DNA of 64,000 nucleotides from Mermis nigrescens (GCA_036768485.1 JAVLUZ010000142.1:15162407-15226406), one strand, 5' to 3'. Positions 11,027 through 23,162 are shown, numbered from the stretch's first letter. Made by a program: numbers and translations. Notes: generated by a model from the letters alone, not told the origin.

Positions 11027-11101
11027 GTCAGAGGCAGACCATTTCAAACGAAAATGACTTACATTTTCTTTAATTGCTTTGAATTTATAGATGCACCTCG
11101 T

Positions 11102-11565
11102 TATGTGTGGATTTAGAGGGGCGAGTGGAGGGGTGGCTGCCCCTTGTCATCAAAAAAATTAAGTGCATTTATTTATGATTTTAACCATTTTTTACCACGA
11201 TTATTCAAATCTTTCTGGGGTATGACTCATTAATGACATTTACTGACTTTATTGGCTCTCTAAAAACTTTATTTTCACGCCAGAAGAGTTGTTTGGGTTC
11301 GATACAAGAATTTTGTTAGTTCTTAAAATCATTCCTTTAGTATTGTTTCGCTATGCCGATTTAGCACTAATTTTGCACGTTATCCGCAAAAAAATTTCCG
11401 AAAATTTCTAAGTTTTTTCAGATCACATAGAATTTTGTCTATCAAAAGAGGGCAAAAAATTGATACTTTAAGCAAATTGGTCGGATTTTTTGGACAAATT
11501 TTGACACTATTAGCATAAATTTGGGTTTCCGTCCAACCTGTCAGAAAATCCTGGATCCGCCACTG
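11102..11565. mobile_element. hAT-like non-autonomous element
   Basis: The right end CTGGATCCGCCACTG is a classic hAT-type terminus, and the left end (TATGTGTGGATTTAGAGG) is its diverged inverted partner. Flanks CACCTCGT (11094-11101) and CAACTCAT (11566-11573) match at 6 of 8 bases. Confidence 0.6.
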
Positions 11566-11573
11566 CAACTCAT

Positions 11574-12347
11574 ATTTGAGAACCTTGACTTCAGGTTCAA
11601 ATGAATTTGCGCAGTAAAACCAGCTTAAGCCAATGTTATACTTGAACTGCGCAATTTATGAATTGGAGATAGGTTTACATCTTAGTCAATTTCAAATAAA
11701 TTGCATGAATTGATAAATAATGAATTAGATAAGCTAATGAATAATTATAAATTAATGATTAATGAGAAATGAATTAATTTATAATAAGCTTAATAAATTA
11801 ATCGATAATAAATTATTACAAATAAATAAATTATTCACAAACTTGAAAAAATGAATAGTGAATAGTTTATCTGTGAATAAATTAGTTTTGCGCGTCTCGT
11901 ATTCTAAATCAATTTTCTCATAGCTTATTTGCGTTTATCACTTTTCTCGCTTTCGAAACTTGTTTTTTTACTATTTTAAGATATTTATTATAATATTTCT
12001 TCACCTTACAAATACCTGATATCATAATTACTACTGTCAACTATACTTTACATTGTTTCATCGTCTTCTTTCAGTTTTTCGTTTCTTTATAGGTACCTAC
12101 TGACAGCGCCTGCTTACATTCGTTGTACTTTCATCATTCTTATTTATCTACTTATTCATTTAATTTTTTAAAATCAATTCTAGTACCTTCGATTTAATTA
12201 TTTCTTTCACTTCGTCTTCTCTGTTCTGCCCTCTTTCATCGGTATGACGACTTTATGTTAAGTTGAGCAAGTCGATTTTACTCACTGTTACTAGGTATTA
12301 ATTCGTTAAATTCTTTTTAATAAATTTTTACTTATTGATTTACTAAC
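11574..12347. other. AT-rich intron sequence
   Basis: 11660-11870 is dominated by AATTAAT/AATAA-type low-complexity sequence. The remainder shows no recognisable feature until the EGF exon donor. Confidence 0.5.
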
Positions 12348-12516
12348 TAGGTGTGGCAGGAGCAGGGCTGCACCTGAATCCATCGCCGAAAGTGTTGATA
12401 GGACAGGTACAGTAATAACTACCACCTATGATTTTTGTGCAATTAGCGAGCGAATTGCACTGGTTAGCTCATCGCACTACCCGACGGTGCATTACATTCA
12501 TCGAAAAACACCGCAT
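12348..12516 (-). CDS. Modular gene, exon 10: calcium-binding EGF domain, with a one-base frame slip
   Basis: The exon runs from acceptor ...CTCTGTTAAG to donor ACACCTA|GTTAGT, phase 1 on both sides once the slip is allowed. The first frame gives FDECNAPSGSAM and the next frame gives QCNSLANC, GGSYYCTC and TFGDGFRC. Together these are the six cysteines of a calcium-binding EGF module, including the DEC start and the Y/F-x-C-x-C core. The frames change by one extra base between about 12463 and 12485. This is either a sequencing or assembly error or a true lesion. The identification is strong; the exact acceptor is less certain. Confidence 0.72.
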
Positions 12517-12661
12517 CTTAACAGAGCATAAAATACGAAAAAAATTGAAAATTAAAAATAAAAAAATTATACGTACAAGGGTGTTCGGAGAAAAAGGGTT
12601 CATTTTTATTTTTTTCATAATTTTTTTAACACATAAGCAAAGTTGGTAACACTTTCCATAG

Positions 12662-12833
<172 letters not shown>

Positions 12834-12839
12834 TCAACC

Positions 12840-14340
12840 TTGTGCTGAGAGTTCATTGTCATACTGTAAATATAGCTGATATACAGTGCAAATTCAAAAT
12901 TGTACCTTAAACTAGATTTGAAACACCTCATTTTGTCAAAGCTCAGCGTCGTACAAATTTATGTAATGAATGTCATAATTTGTTCAAGTAGCTCAAGAAG
13001 CTTAATACGTAGTGAAAATAAAATGAAAATATTCAGTTGGCGCTGAAAGCTAGAATTTTAGTTTTTAGATTGTTCATTCATCTCAGTGTCAATGTTGTCT
13101 CAATATCGCTTATTTTCTAAGAAATACAAATCAGACCAGGCTTAAGCAAGCTGCGATGTAATTTTCTTCAAAATGCATAAATATGGATCAAGAGGCATCC
13201 CTTAAGCAAAAATAATTTATTTGAAGCAGGTTTTTGGCATGAGTTTCGTACAGTCACTTGTTTTATTAAAGCATTACACGTTGCTGCGCTAATTTTGAAT
13301 ACAATAATTCGTGTAAGGATGGGTCCGAACTTTCAACAACACATATTTCTTGATTTAAACTTACTACATAATATTAAGAGAACACCTAAAATATAAAATA
13401 AAACTTATCGAAGGTCATAGTACATCTTCCTAATCAGAGAGCAGCAGGTAGTGCACCATGCATTGTAAAAATGGAAAAACAATTAATATGATTTTCTACA
13501 GTATGTCGAGTCACTTGGAGACGCATGCCAGTGTTAAGCCGCATTTATGTATCAAAGTTTAAACCGCTTTTGTAGCCTGATTCTTGTGGAAAAATTTCAA
13601 AGAAAACCGCAAAGTTAAATGAAACAGACTATAGCACCAAGCGATATACTCAGTAATCATAATTTCTCAAATGTTTTCGGCGCGAATACCATTTATTTAC
13701 TTTCATTGTTACTTTGTAGCCGTTTTTTGTCCACAGAATAGCTTCTAAAATAATTTAAAGAGCAGAAGCAGCTATTTCAGCATAGAATTCTTTTATTTTC
13801 GAGCATACCGCCTAAAAAATTTTCGACGTTCGGCGTCAAATGCTACAAATACAGAAAATCGAGCAGCAAGCAAATCAAGCTTCTATATGTCCTTCAGCCT
13901 AAATTTCATGAATTTTCCGGTGCTTCGCGCCGTATTTTTGCCACTGGGTGAGGAAATGCTGAAAACAAAATTTTTTGACATTCCAAACAATCCGTTGTTG
14001 TAAGAACATTGAACAAAAAATGAGTGTTTGCTGCGATTCTCCTAAAATTTTACATTTGTGAGCCAAAATCTAGCTAAAAACGCTTAAAAATAGCACATTT
14101 TTCTCGATTGTTTTAAAATTTTAAATTTTAGGGGTCCGGCAGCATACACGGGCTAGCCAAATTATGGGGGCATCCGTGGTTGGTCGCTTGACTGTGATTT
14201 AAACAACATTAAACATGTATCATAAGTGACATTATCCTTTCCTGAAACTTGTACTTTTTGTTCCGCTATCATGAGTTATTCCACCTTGGATGTATGAGTG
14301 GATGTATGAGTGGACAAAAAGCAACATTGTGATTCAGTGA
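12840..14340. other. Intron, mostly unassigned
   Basis: 13900-14100 contains a hAT-type relic (TTTTCCGGTGCTTCGCGCC and reverse-orientation neighbours). CAGACTATAG near 13628 resembles one end of the TATAGTCTG element family. No exon could be supported. Confidence 0.45.
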
Positions 14341-14352
14341 AAGTTTGGTAGT

Positions 14353-14484
14353 GAATTTGACGTAACGCCATGTGACTTTTTTATGTGGGGATTTGTGAAG
14401 TCCAAGGTCTACACAACGCGTCCACTCAATATCGATAACTTAAAACAAAGAATCAGAAAGGCGTTTGTCGAAATATTGAAATGA
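14353..14484 (+). pseudogene. mariner-type transposase C-terminal remnant
   Basis: The short open frame encodes TPCDFFMWGFVKSKVY followed by a basic helix and then a stop. TPCDFF.WG..KS.VY is the signature around the third catalytic aspartate of mariner/IS630-family transposases, and the peptide lines up with the family's C-terminal segment. The N-terminal DNA-binding domain and first two catalytic acids are missing. GAAACACCCTGTA at about 14700 resembles the terminal repeat of such elements. It lies in an intron in antisense orientation to the host gene. Confidence 0.75.
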
Positions 14485-14923
14485 GACAAAAAGCATTGAC
14501 TGAATATCGTGAACGTTTGTACCAGATCACTGAAAATGGTGGATCTTACGTTAAAGTTCATAATTGATTGTAAAGCTCAGGAATTTGAGTAAAAATTTGC
14601 CATATGTAATTTTAATGCTTCAGCTACCTTTTAGCAAATTTCAATAAATTTGGTCAAATAATGCACAAGCTATTGCATTTTAAAATATAGAACGCTTAAC
14701 TGAAACACCCTGTATTGTTGTATTTTTCCCATCTAGCACCGTATTTCAACAGGCACGTACATAGCTAGCTTCCAGAACCAGGGACGAAACTTGCAATGGC
14801 GTAGTCATACGACAAATAATAAGAGATGGGCAAAAAGTATTTTTGATTGTTTATTAGCGAGCTCTAATCACTTAAGGAGAAAAAAATTGAAAACTCGCTT
14901 TATGTCTGATATACACAAAAAAT

Positions 14924-15235
14924 ATGTCGTTTAAAATAGCCCTACACGCGATTACTAAAGATTCCAATCGAGCTCCAACTTCTGAAAAATTTCGTAACTT
15001 GATTTTATCCTATTCCGATATATTGCGAAAAGCAAAGCAGAAAAAATTATTTCGCGCAGAGCGCCATAAAATTTTGACATACATTTCACATTGTCTTCCT
15101 AAATTTGGTCCGTTTGAAAGACAAAAATTACACAAAATCGATTTCAGCTTACTACCAAAATTTTTGGTGGACTGCGTGATCTTTGTTTCCATCAACTCGT
15201 ACGTGCATTACAATAGACGTTGTGCAATAAGATAG
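14924..15235 (+). CDS. Unrecognised ORF, 103 codons
   Basis: An ATG ORF rich in K, R, L and F with no signal peptide or membrane segment and no family I recognise. It sits antisense inside an intron between a mariner remnant and an M1 copy. It may be a transposon fragment or chance. Confidence 0.2.
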   Translation: MSFKIALHAITKDSNRAPTSEKFRNLILSYSDILRKAKQKKLFRAERHKILTYISHCLPKFGPFERQKLHKIDFSLLPKFLVDCVIFVSINSYVHYNRRCAIR

Positions 15236-15267
15236 TTACAGGTTACCACATTATAATGTGTTGTGTG

Positions 15268-15523
15268 AACACGTGGGCGTCGGGGGTTAGGGGTAATACA
15301 TCCCCCCAGAAGGCTAAATACCCACAGAAATCGAACACCCCCAGAATTCAATTTTTGGAATTTTTTTCGTTTTTTCGCACTTTTTGATCTAATGGATAGT
15401 ACTCGATGAGAAACGTTTAAAAACGGTGCTTTTTCTCCATATCTCCATTTTTAAGACCATTTTTGACCTTTGAAAAATCTTCCAACCCCCTCCCCCCTAG
15501 AATTTTGGTGCTGCCCACCTATG
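15268..15523 (-). mobile_element. M1 hAT-type MITE, complete reverse copy
   Basis: 256 bp, beginning AACACGTGGGC and ending GCCCACCTATG. It has a perfect 8-bp duplication GTTGTGTG (15260-15267 and 15524-15531). Confidence 0.78.
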
Positions 15524-15699
15524 GTTGTGTGTACACTCTACACAGGCAGCCTATGCATAACGAAGGGAAAATCACACGTAGCGCTAACTATAATATACTT
15601 GGCCATCTTATATGTTTATCACAGCGAGTGCGAATTTTGTGTCCCCCCTCACAGCAACAACAGCACACACCTGGGAAGTACGGTTTTTTAAACAATAGA

Positions 15700-16950
15700 T
15701 AATTAAAAAACTCGATGTACCATTTTTTGTTTTTGTTTACACTCAATACCGAGTTAGCAATGAGTGTGTAAAGTGTAAACCGAAAAATCAAATAATTTGC
15801 GGAGGGCCAATGTTTTTTAAATGTGGCCCCTGAGCTGTAGATTACAAATCTGACCTTAAAATTTCTTTACACTCAATGGTTGTTGCACAAAAATGTAAAG
15901 TATACGGGTTTTTTACTCTTCGCGTGTTTTCAGCTTATCTAACTCAATTTTGGTTTCTGTGCAGTCCAGTTGGTTTTATAATGTAGGGGTTACAATATCT
16001 CAAGGACCAATTTTTTCTCTTTCAACGCAATATTTCTTGATTTGTGATCGTTTTAGTGTAAAGGGTTCGAGACGAAAAACGAAATTTCTTCAGCTACTCC
16101 GCTAAGTAGGCGGAACATGCTAATTATGCCTAAAATTTGCCCTGACCTTAGCGTTACAGATCCTAGTTTATTTTGCTTCTATACACCCAATATTGCGTTA
16201 TTAACACAAGTGTGAAGTTTACACTGAGAAGCACTTTTCCGCCCAGAGCATTGGGTATCAAACAATTTGCGGAGGGCCATTTTTTCAAAAGTGTTGCCCC
16301 TGCGTTGTAGATTACGAATCTGAACTTAGAATTTCTTTACACTCAATGGTTGTTGCACAAAAGTGTAAAGTATACGGGTTTTTTACTGTTAGCGTGTCCT
16401 AAAGCTTATCTAACTCAATTTTAGTTTCTGCGCATTCCAATTGGTTTTATAGTGTAGAGGGTTACAATATCTCGAAACATGAAATTGTATTCATCTTATA
16501 ACGCAATATTTCTCGATCTGTGATCGTTTTAGTGTAAAGGGTTCGGGACGAAAAACGAAATTTCTTCAGCTACTCCGCTAAGTAGGCGGAATATGCTAAT
16601 TATGCTTAAAATTTGCCCTGACCTTACGTTACAGATCCTAGTTTATTTTGTTTCTATACAAATGGTTCTTCAACAAAAGTGTAAAGTATACGGGTTTTTT
16701 ACTGTTAGCGTGTCCTAAAGCTTATCTAAGTCAATTTTGGTTTCTGTGCAGTCCAATTGGTTTTATAATGTTTTTTGAGATATTGTAACCAGAATTTCGG
16801 TTACAATATCTCAAAAGGTGAAATTTTTTCTCTTTCAATGCAATATTTCTTGATCTGTGATCATTTTAAAGTAAAGGTTTCGAGACGAAAAAGAAATTTC
16901 TTCAGCTACTTGCACCCCCCCCAGAATTTCGGCGCTGCCCACCTATAGTC
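15700..16950. repeat. 'TTTACAC' dispersed repeat, three tandem segments
   Basis: Segments containing TTTACACTCAATGGTTGTTG, AAAGTATACGGGTTTTTTAC and CTCCGCTAAGTAGGCGGAA recur at about 15866, 16336 and 16660, a period near 470 bp with the last unit shortened. The palindromic pair TTTACAC/GTGTAAA appears again and again. Related copies occur, often reversed, at 39040-41280, 46188-47215 and 52050-52560. The array ends in a terminal fragment of an M1 MITE at about 16912-16950. Confidence 0.75.
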
Positions 16951-16984
16951 ATACGGCCCAAAATATTAAATAAAAGAAGGGAAC

Positions 16985-17630
16985 TATCAAAAAAATGCTC
17001 CGATGGAACAAAAAAGGTAAATATACTTGAATTTCTTCATTGTTAAGGATTAAAAGGAGAGGGGACTAGGAAAATTTCCCTATATGCGGAGAAGCCATAT
17101 GAATGTGTAGACTTCCCCTAAACAACGCAAAAATCGAAGTATATTCAGCGGCCTACCCGCGTTTCTGCAGATTTTCCGGAGTAATTTCGATTATAATGGC
17201 GAGTATTTTGATTACTTTATTTTGGAAAAAATTAAAGAAATTTTTTGTGGTTTTTCATGCAAACTATTGACTTGGCCATGTAGGTGTAAAGTTTTCACTA
17301 TTATCTTTTACGCCAGAGCATTGTGGAAGGTCAAGATTTCATTAAATAAATAATACATTGATTATTTTATATTCATGGAAGTGTCTTCAATGCTCTTTTG
17401 TGAAATACTTAAAAACGTTTTGTGACTACACCCTCGTTTTTCACAGGCCGCAAAATATACTTCGAGTTTTGCGTTGTTTAGGGGAAGTCTAACTCTTTAG
17501 CACATTACTATGGTTTCTGCGCATATAGGGAAATTTTCCCTAGTCAGTCCCCTCCTTTTACATCCTTAACAATGAAGAAATTCAAGTATATTTACCTTTT
17601 TTGTTCCTTCTGAGCATTTTTCTTGCTAAG
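16985..17630. mobile_element. Long-arm TIR element, first copy
   Basis: Inverted arms of about 180 bp flank a ~290-bp middle. The left arm has AATGCTCCGATGGAACAAAA and TTCCCCTAAACAACGC; the right arm has their reverse complements. A second full copy is at 38070-38867. No coding capacity, so non-autonomous. Confidence 0.7.
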
Positions 17631-17720
17631 AATCATGCTTATAGGAACATCCCATCTCTATACTACGTCGCACTTTTGCAGTGAATGACATCCTTAATAG
17701 GACGCAGAGCAAAATAATCG

Positions 17721-19141
17721 GTCCCGTCTCGCTAGACCCACCGTCCCGCTTGACCCACCGTCCCGCTAGACCCACCGTCCCACTAGACCCACTTTTTCGT
17801 CCCGCTAGACCCACCGGAAGTCTCGCTAGACCCACCACGTGCATAATGAGCTGTCCCGCTAGACCCACCGCTTTGCGACCGTCCCGCTAGACCCACTGTC
17901 TCGGAAGACCCACCAGTACGCTTATAAGCAAAAACAGAATGTAACTAAGTTACAAATTAAAAATTAATTTTTAACTTCGTTACATTTTAATCAGTTTTAG
18001 TTTATTAAGCCTAACTAATTAAGTACGTCATAATTAATTAAATACTTCATTAATGAATCAAAATAATTTAATCATTGCTCGATTAAATAAACTCCTACTT
18101 AATTGATTAACTAAGTCATAATCATTTGATTACCGTAAAATAATCAACTAAAATTGATTAATTAACTGATCAATCAATTAAACTCTTATTTAATTAATCA
18201 ACTGACTCTCGATTAATGAATCAATTACTGTTAAGTAATTAATTAAAATCAAATAATTAATTGAACGTTTAATTCCGTGATTAATTAACCTATTTCTTTA
18301 ATAACTAATTAATTTAATCTGAATCAATTGCACTCATATGATAAATTAAGTTAGATTAAGTAATAAATTACTCTTAATTAATTATTTTCAATAATTACAT
18401 ATTATAGGAAAAGACCTCAATTATTTTTTTACTAATTAAATAGTCTTGACTAATTAATGATCAAAATTAATTAATTAAGTGCTCCTAGTTATTTAATAAA
18501 AATTAATTATTTAATTTACTAATAATTTGCCTCTTATTCATCAATTAGGTGTTGATTAATTAAATTTTTATTAATTAATTTAATTCTTAAATAATTAATC
18601 CTAATTGACTCCTAAATAATTAAAGTTATAATTAATTAATTAAAACCAAATCGAATAATCAACTTCTAATTAATGAATGCATAAACTATTAATTATTGAT
18701 CCTTATTAATTAGTTGCTGATTTTTGATGTAACTATCGACTTGTCATATTCGAATGAAGTACCTATGGTAATTATATACAATTGCACATTCATGAAAACA
18801 AACTAACCGCTTGTTATTGACTGTCACACACCTCAAGCATGCTTTTAAATTAATGATTACAAAAAATTTTGCAGAATTCACTTAAGCGTCTTGATAACTA
18901 CTTTTCATTTAACATGTACATAATATGTATGTCTTCATTTTTTCGGGTGGGTCTTCCGAGACAGTGGGACTAGCGGGACGGTCGCAAAATTGTGGGTCTA
19001 GTGGGACACCTCATTATGCACGTGGTGGGTCTAGCGAGACTTCCGGTGGGTCTAGCGGGACGAAAAAGTGGGTCTAGTGGGACGGTGGGTCTAGCGGGAC
19101 GGTGGGTCTAGCGGAGACGGTGGGTCAAGCGGGTCACAATC
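17721..19141. mobile_element. Fold-back element with ~195-bp arms and a TTAATTAA-rich loop
   Basis: The left arm (17721-17914) is built of ~17-20-bp units of the type GTCCCGCTAGACCCACC. The right arm (about 18945-19141) is its inverted copy, including the same irregular insertions (TTTTTCG, ACGTGCATAATGAG). The 1-kb loop is almost entirely TTAATTAA-type sequence. AAATAATCG stands on both sides (17712-17720 and 19142-19150), a probable 9-bp target duplication. No transposase frame is present. Confidence 0.8.
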
Positions 19142-19150
19142 AAATAATCG

Positions 19151-20667
19151 TGCTATTCGAAAAGACGACAGCACATGCGCCTTGAAACCCGTATTAATAT
19201 GTTTTAGCGGACCTATAGATAGTAAATTTTTCTTGAAAATTGGTTTTAACCCTAACATTAAAGGTAAAACTCAAGTTCGGTCTTCGACTTCGGTCGTTGA
19301 GTCGGAAGTTTTTGGAAATGATGCTGCTCTCGTAGCAGTGTTATTCTGGTGTTACACGTGTGTGCTTATTAGCAATCCTTTTGCAGTCTAACTCAGATAA
19401 TGTTGACGTTTGGTGAATTTCGAGCGCGGGCTCGATTGCATCTCTATTTTCCTGCACATAAAATGAAGTTTTGTGATTTTGAACTCCTTATTCCAGCACT
19501 TAATCAGAGATTAAGACTCTGCAGTCGAAAATTAGGCAATCGGAATTCAAATGAAACTAAGTCGTTTTGAAATTTTCTAATCGCAATTGTGATTTTTTGT
19601 ACTTTTTAACTGAAAGCTCTCTTTAGTCAGTTACGTATCGCAGAATATAGTTATTTTGTAAAAATTTGCGGCTTAAGTTCTCCAACATTTTTTTCGCAAT
19701 TCAATTTTGTGGAAATTCGTTAAAAAAATATCAACAAAAGTAAGGTTGCTTTTTAAAATGAAGTTTTGTGATGTTTAACTCCTTATTTCAGCATCTAATC
19801 AGAGATTGAGACTGCCAACGAAAATGAGGTTGCCTTTTGAAACGTCACGGTATACGCGGATATCTTCCTATAATAATGTCCAGTTAAGGGTTGGTTGTAA
19901 TTAATTAATCTTTGCTCGTGATAAATATGAGCAGTCTATATAAAATTTCAATCATTTTTTTAGAAACTAAACTTTAAGTGAGTATTGACGAAAAAGGTGG
20001 CCGATCCAGAATTTTCCTAAGGGAGCAGTCAGCAGTGTCCCAACTTTTCTCCAAATTGTCGAAAATAGTTACAAAAATTTTCTAGTCACGCACGAACAGA
20101 GCGCGTTTTTTCATTGTTTTTCGGTGTCTTGTTTTATTCTCAATCATTTTTGGCGCAGAATTTTTTTCGATAAAAATTCGAAGCTTTCGAATATAAAAGC
20201 GCTTAGGTTGTCTAAATTTGAGCGGAAGTCTGGCGCAAGCGCTATAAAATTTTTGAAATATAGGTTATACGGATAGCTGTAAGATGATTAAAATTATTGT
20301 TCTTAACATGTACTACAAACCTTTTAAAAATTTAAGCGTGCACCAAAAATTTTTGTAATTAGCCATAGACAACTTGAACACTTTGGGGATGACAGCATTT
20401 TAGCTGCATAAATCCTCGCAAGAGGCCCAAAATGTATGCCAGGAAGTTGATATGCGCAACACACGGACGATATGAGAGGGGGGTCGAAAATTTAGCTTGC
20501 TTAAATAGCGTACTACGTTATTCCACAGTTTCTGGTACATTTCAAGCAGTGGACTTCATTTTGCCTCATTTTCCCTAGAATATTTCTCATTTTTCCATTC
20601 TGGGTGATCTAGACCCCCAAACGCCCCATTCGCGTGCATGTGTGATCATATATCCAAATAAAGTTAC
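19151..20667. other. Intron, unassigned
   Basis: AT-rich. A ~60-bp direct repeat occurs at about 19460-19515 and 19757-19810 (AAATGAAGTTTTGTGAT...AGAGATT). 20560-20650 is a fragment of a dispersed repeat ending GCGTGCATGTGTGATCATA. No exon recognised. Confidence 0.45.
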
Positions 20668-20793
20668 TTTCGTCGCTATAATCTGAGCAGTCTTTATCGC
20701 CATCGTCAACGAAAGCTGTTGAAATACAGCTGCCGTCATCGATGCACTGGAAAAAAGTTTGACCGTATTGAGGTGCACATATGGATCCTGGGG
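20668..20793 (-). CDS. Modular gene, exon 9: second LDL-receptor class A domain
   Basis: The exon lies between acceptor ...TTTTTGCAG and donor GACGAAA|GTAACT, phase 1 at both ends, 126 bp. The peptide reads SICAPQ, FFQCIDDGSC, DGDKDCSDYSDE, an LDLa repeat with the calcium-binding D..DCSD.SDE cluster intact. One of the usual six cysteines (fourth, normally just before DG) is replaced by aspartate. The module therefore has an odd cysteine count unless it pairs with the neighbouring Cys-rich linker. Confidence 0.85.
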
Positions 20794-20974
20794 CTGCAAA
20801 AATAATTTCGAATCATGAATTTCAAGCTTTACAATAAAAATTTTTAATATATTCAAAATTTAGAAAAATGACAAATTCAACAAAAAAATTGGTAGACATT
20901 TTTGGGCACTGAAAAAGAACCTTTAGTAGAAAATAGTTTTAAATGCAAGTAAGGGTTCAAATTAAAGCGCTTAC

Positions 20975-21046
20975 ACGGTGGAGATCTGCAAATAGAGCCA
21001 ACAGGAATACAATGGCAATCGCATCTATCGTATCCTCTCCCACAAC
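20975..21046 (-). CDS. Modular gene, exon 8: Cys-rich linker closing the first LDLa
   Basis: 72 bp, acceptor CTCTTCGAAG, donor CCACCGT|GTAAGC, phase 1 to phase 1. The first two bases finish the serine of the upstream DES, and the next codon is the sixth LDLa cysteine. The rest (GYDRCDCHCIPVGSICRSPP) carries four more cysteines in a spacing I cannot assign to a named module; it may be a partial EGF. Confidence 0.75.
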
Positions 21047-21380
21047 CTTCGAAGAGAGAAAGGCAAATACATATAAAGATCTTGTAAACAAATAATGGAA
21101 AATGCAAAAAAGTTTATAATGGTTAATCTAAGGGGCAGGCAGGGATAAAAGGCGAAAAAGCAAGTTTTGAAACAATCGTACCAAAAAATCACAGATTAAA
21201 CACTGTTTTTGCCAGAATAAAAATCGCATTCGAGATTGGTCAACTTTCCAAAAACCCCTTTACTATATCTTATTTTTATTAATAAACGAAAACATTTCGA
21301 TTTAAGGCTATTCTTTGGCAATTTGGCCTCCTCGAACTCCCTCCCAGAATTTTGTTGCTGCTAAGTATGTAAGCAGCTAC

Positions 21381-21485
21381 TCTCATCAGCTGCATTCGGA
21401 CAAACGGGATCACAGTCGCCCATTGAATCTAAACTAGCACAGTCAATGCCAAGTCCGGTACAGTCGAATTGCCCTCTGCATGCGC
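21381..21485 (-). CDS. Modular gene, exon 7: first LDL-receptor class A domain
   Basis: 105 bp between acceptor ...CCAATTACAG and donor GATGAGA|GTAGCT, phase 1 at both ends. The peptide ACRGQFDCTGLGIDC...GDCDPVCPNAADE has LDLa cysteines 1-5, the aromatic F before C2 and the terminal DE. The sixth cysteine comes from exon 8. The first codon is completed by the last base of the beta-domain exon, so the LDLa follows the hemicentin-type region without a gap. Confidence 0.85.
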
Positions 21486-21489
21486 CTGT

Positions 21490-23085
21490 AATTGGCATAT
21501 TAACGGAGGGATCTAGAAAAACTTTTAGAATAAAAAAAGAAAAAATTCAAAAAGCAAAAATAAAACAACTCGAAAAATTTGAAACGAAAAAACCCAAAAA
21601 TAAAAAAAATGAGAAAAATTGATAATTTAACATTCATACGGAAATTGTAGCACAGAAATGAAAAATGAAATAAAGATGACAAACCCAATTATGTTGAATT
21701 CATTCTGATCAAATGAGGACTTGCACAGAATACTAGGTTTTTCGTCAGACTGAATGAATTAAAGAATATCAAAATATTTGTCGATATTCACGACGCATTA
21801 AAGTGGAATCTTGATCTGCTTAAATTTTTCAAAGCACGCTCATTGCACTATTTATTGCTACTTAAATTGAAACGACAAATAATACCAAAAAGAAGAAAAA
21901 TGTGAATGTGATTCAAATAAACTTCCTGATATGAATATATAAAATTTAGAATTTTCGATTTTTATTTCGATATAAGTACGGATTGATAATTGTTTTGGGC
22001 TTGGATCTCCCTTTAGATAAATCGATAGAAACATTTTTGCTGATACGCCCGAATTTTATTTCTTCCTGAAAAATTGAAATTTATTTTATCCTTAACCGAT
22101 CCGTTTTGATTCATCTAATGCGCAAAAATTCATCTCGTAGCAGAATCTTTTACAGATAGCAGACCCCTGCGAAACAATCAACATTTTTGTAGATCTTGCA
22201 CAACGACTCAAGGAAGATCAATTAAAGCTGCAGAAGTATTTTAAAAATTATTATTAGTGCGTGCTAGTTTTAATGCTAAGCACATACATTGACAAGGCAG
22301 GAATGACAGGAGACTGAAGATTCCAAAGGTCGAAGAGGGTCAAAAATTTTTCCAGTTAGTGGCAAGACATTATTTATAAATGCATCTCATTGAACCCCAT
22401 TCTAGTATCAAAAAACTCTACAAACGATAAAAATTCAACAAAAAAATTTCGCTTGAGATTGTCATCAGAGGAATCTGTACTATATAACGCACATGGCTGA
22501 CCTGGGAAGGCGGTCAGTCCATCTGGGAGATCAACCGGAAAGCTATTTCGAGTTAGGATGAGCTTAATATTTATAAATGATAGAATAGCGAAAAACTACT
22601 ATAATTGACTGTCTGGACGATTTTACGCACTGTTTTCAGAAATTTTGGATTTTTTTCGTTTCTTGCCTTAATTTTGTCTTCCTGTACAGCGTTTTGTCTC
22701 TCTAAACTCTCAAACCTGCCTAGTGCATGTCTTATTCAAAGCAAAGATGCACAGCATGATGGCTGATCAGGGACAGATCAACCGATCGGGGGTCAGAGAG
22801 CTTTTTGAACCAAAATGACCTCAACAAGAGGTACGAATGCTAAAATAGAGTTGTAACTATTTAATATTCAGTCTAGATCATTTTTGAGAACTTTCGCAAG
22901 AATATTCATCTCCATAAATTTTCGACTTTCATTTACCTCATTTTTCTCCTAAAATTCCCCATTTTTACTTTGTTGGGACACTATACCACTAATTCATACG
23001 TGAACGTCTAGCCCGAATCCCTTGATCCCCATAGTCATTGCTGTATGGTACTGGATGTTAAAATCAAATGATCAATTTATTTTAT
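21490..23085. other. Intron, unassigned
   Basis: AT-rich sequence with fragments of a dispersed repeat (GGTCAG...GATCAACCG, about 22490-22560 and 22770-22810). No exon recognised. Confidence 0.45.
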
Positions 23086-23089
23086 TTAC

Positions 23090-23162
23090 TTATTCCCTTG
23101 GCATAGTAAGGAATCTGACTGTATCGCTGAAACATGAATCCCATTTGATCGACTCCACGAGC
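23090..23162 (-). CDS. Modular gene, exon 6: end of hemicentin-type beta domain
   Basis: 73 bp, acceptor ...ACTTCTTTTAG, donor GGAATAA|GTAAAT, phase 0 in and phase 1 out. It encodes ARGVDQMGFMFQRYSQIPYY. This is the D..G..FQR(Y/V)S closing strand typical of the region following the VWA domain of hemicentin-like proteins, and it continues the FYIL of exon 5 without a break. Confidence 0.82.
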
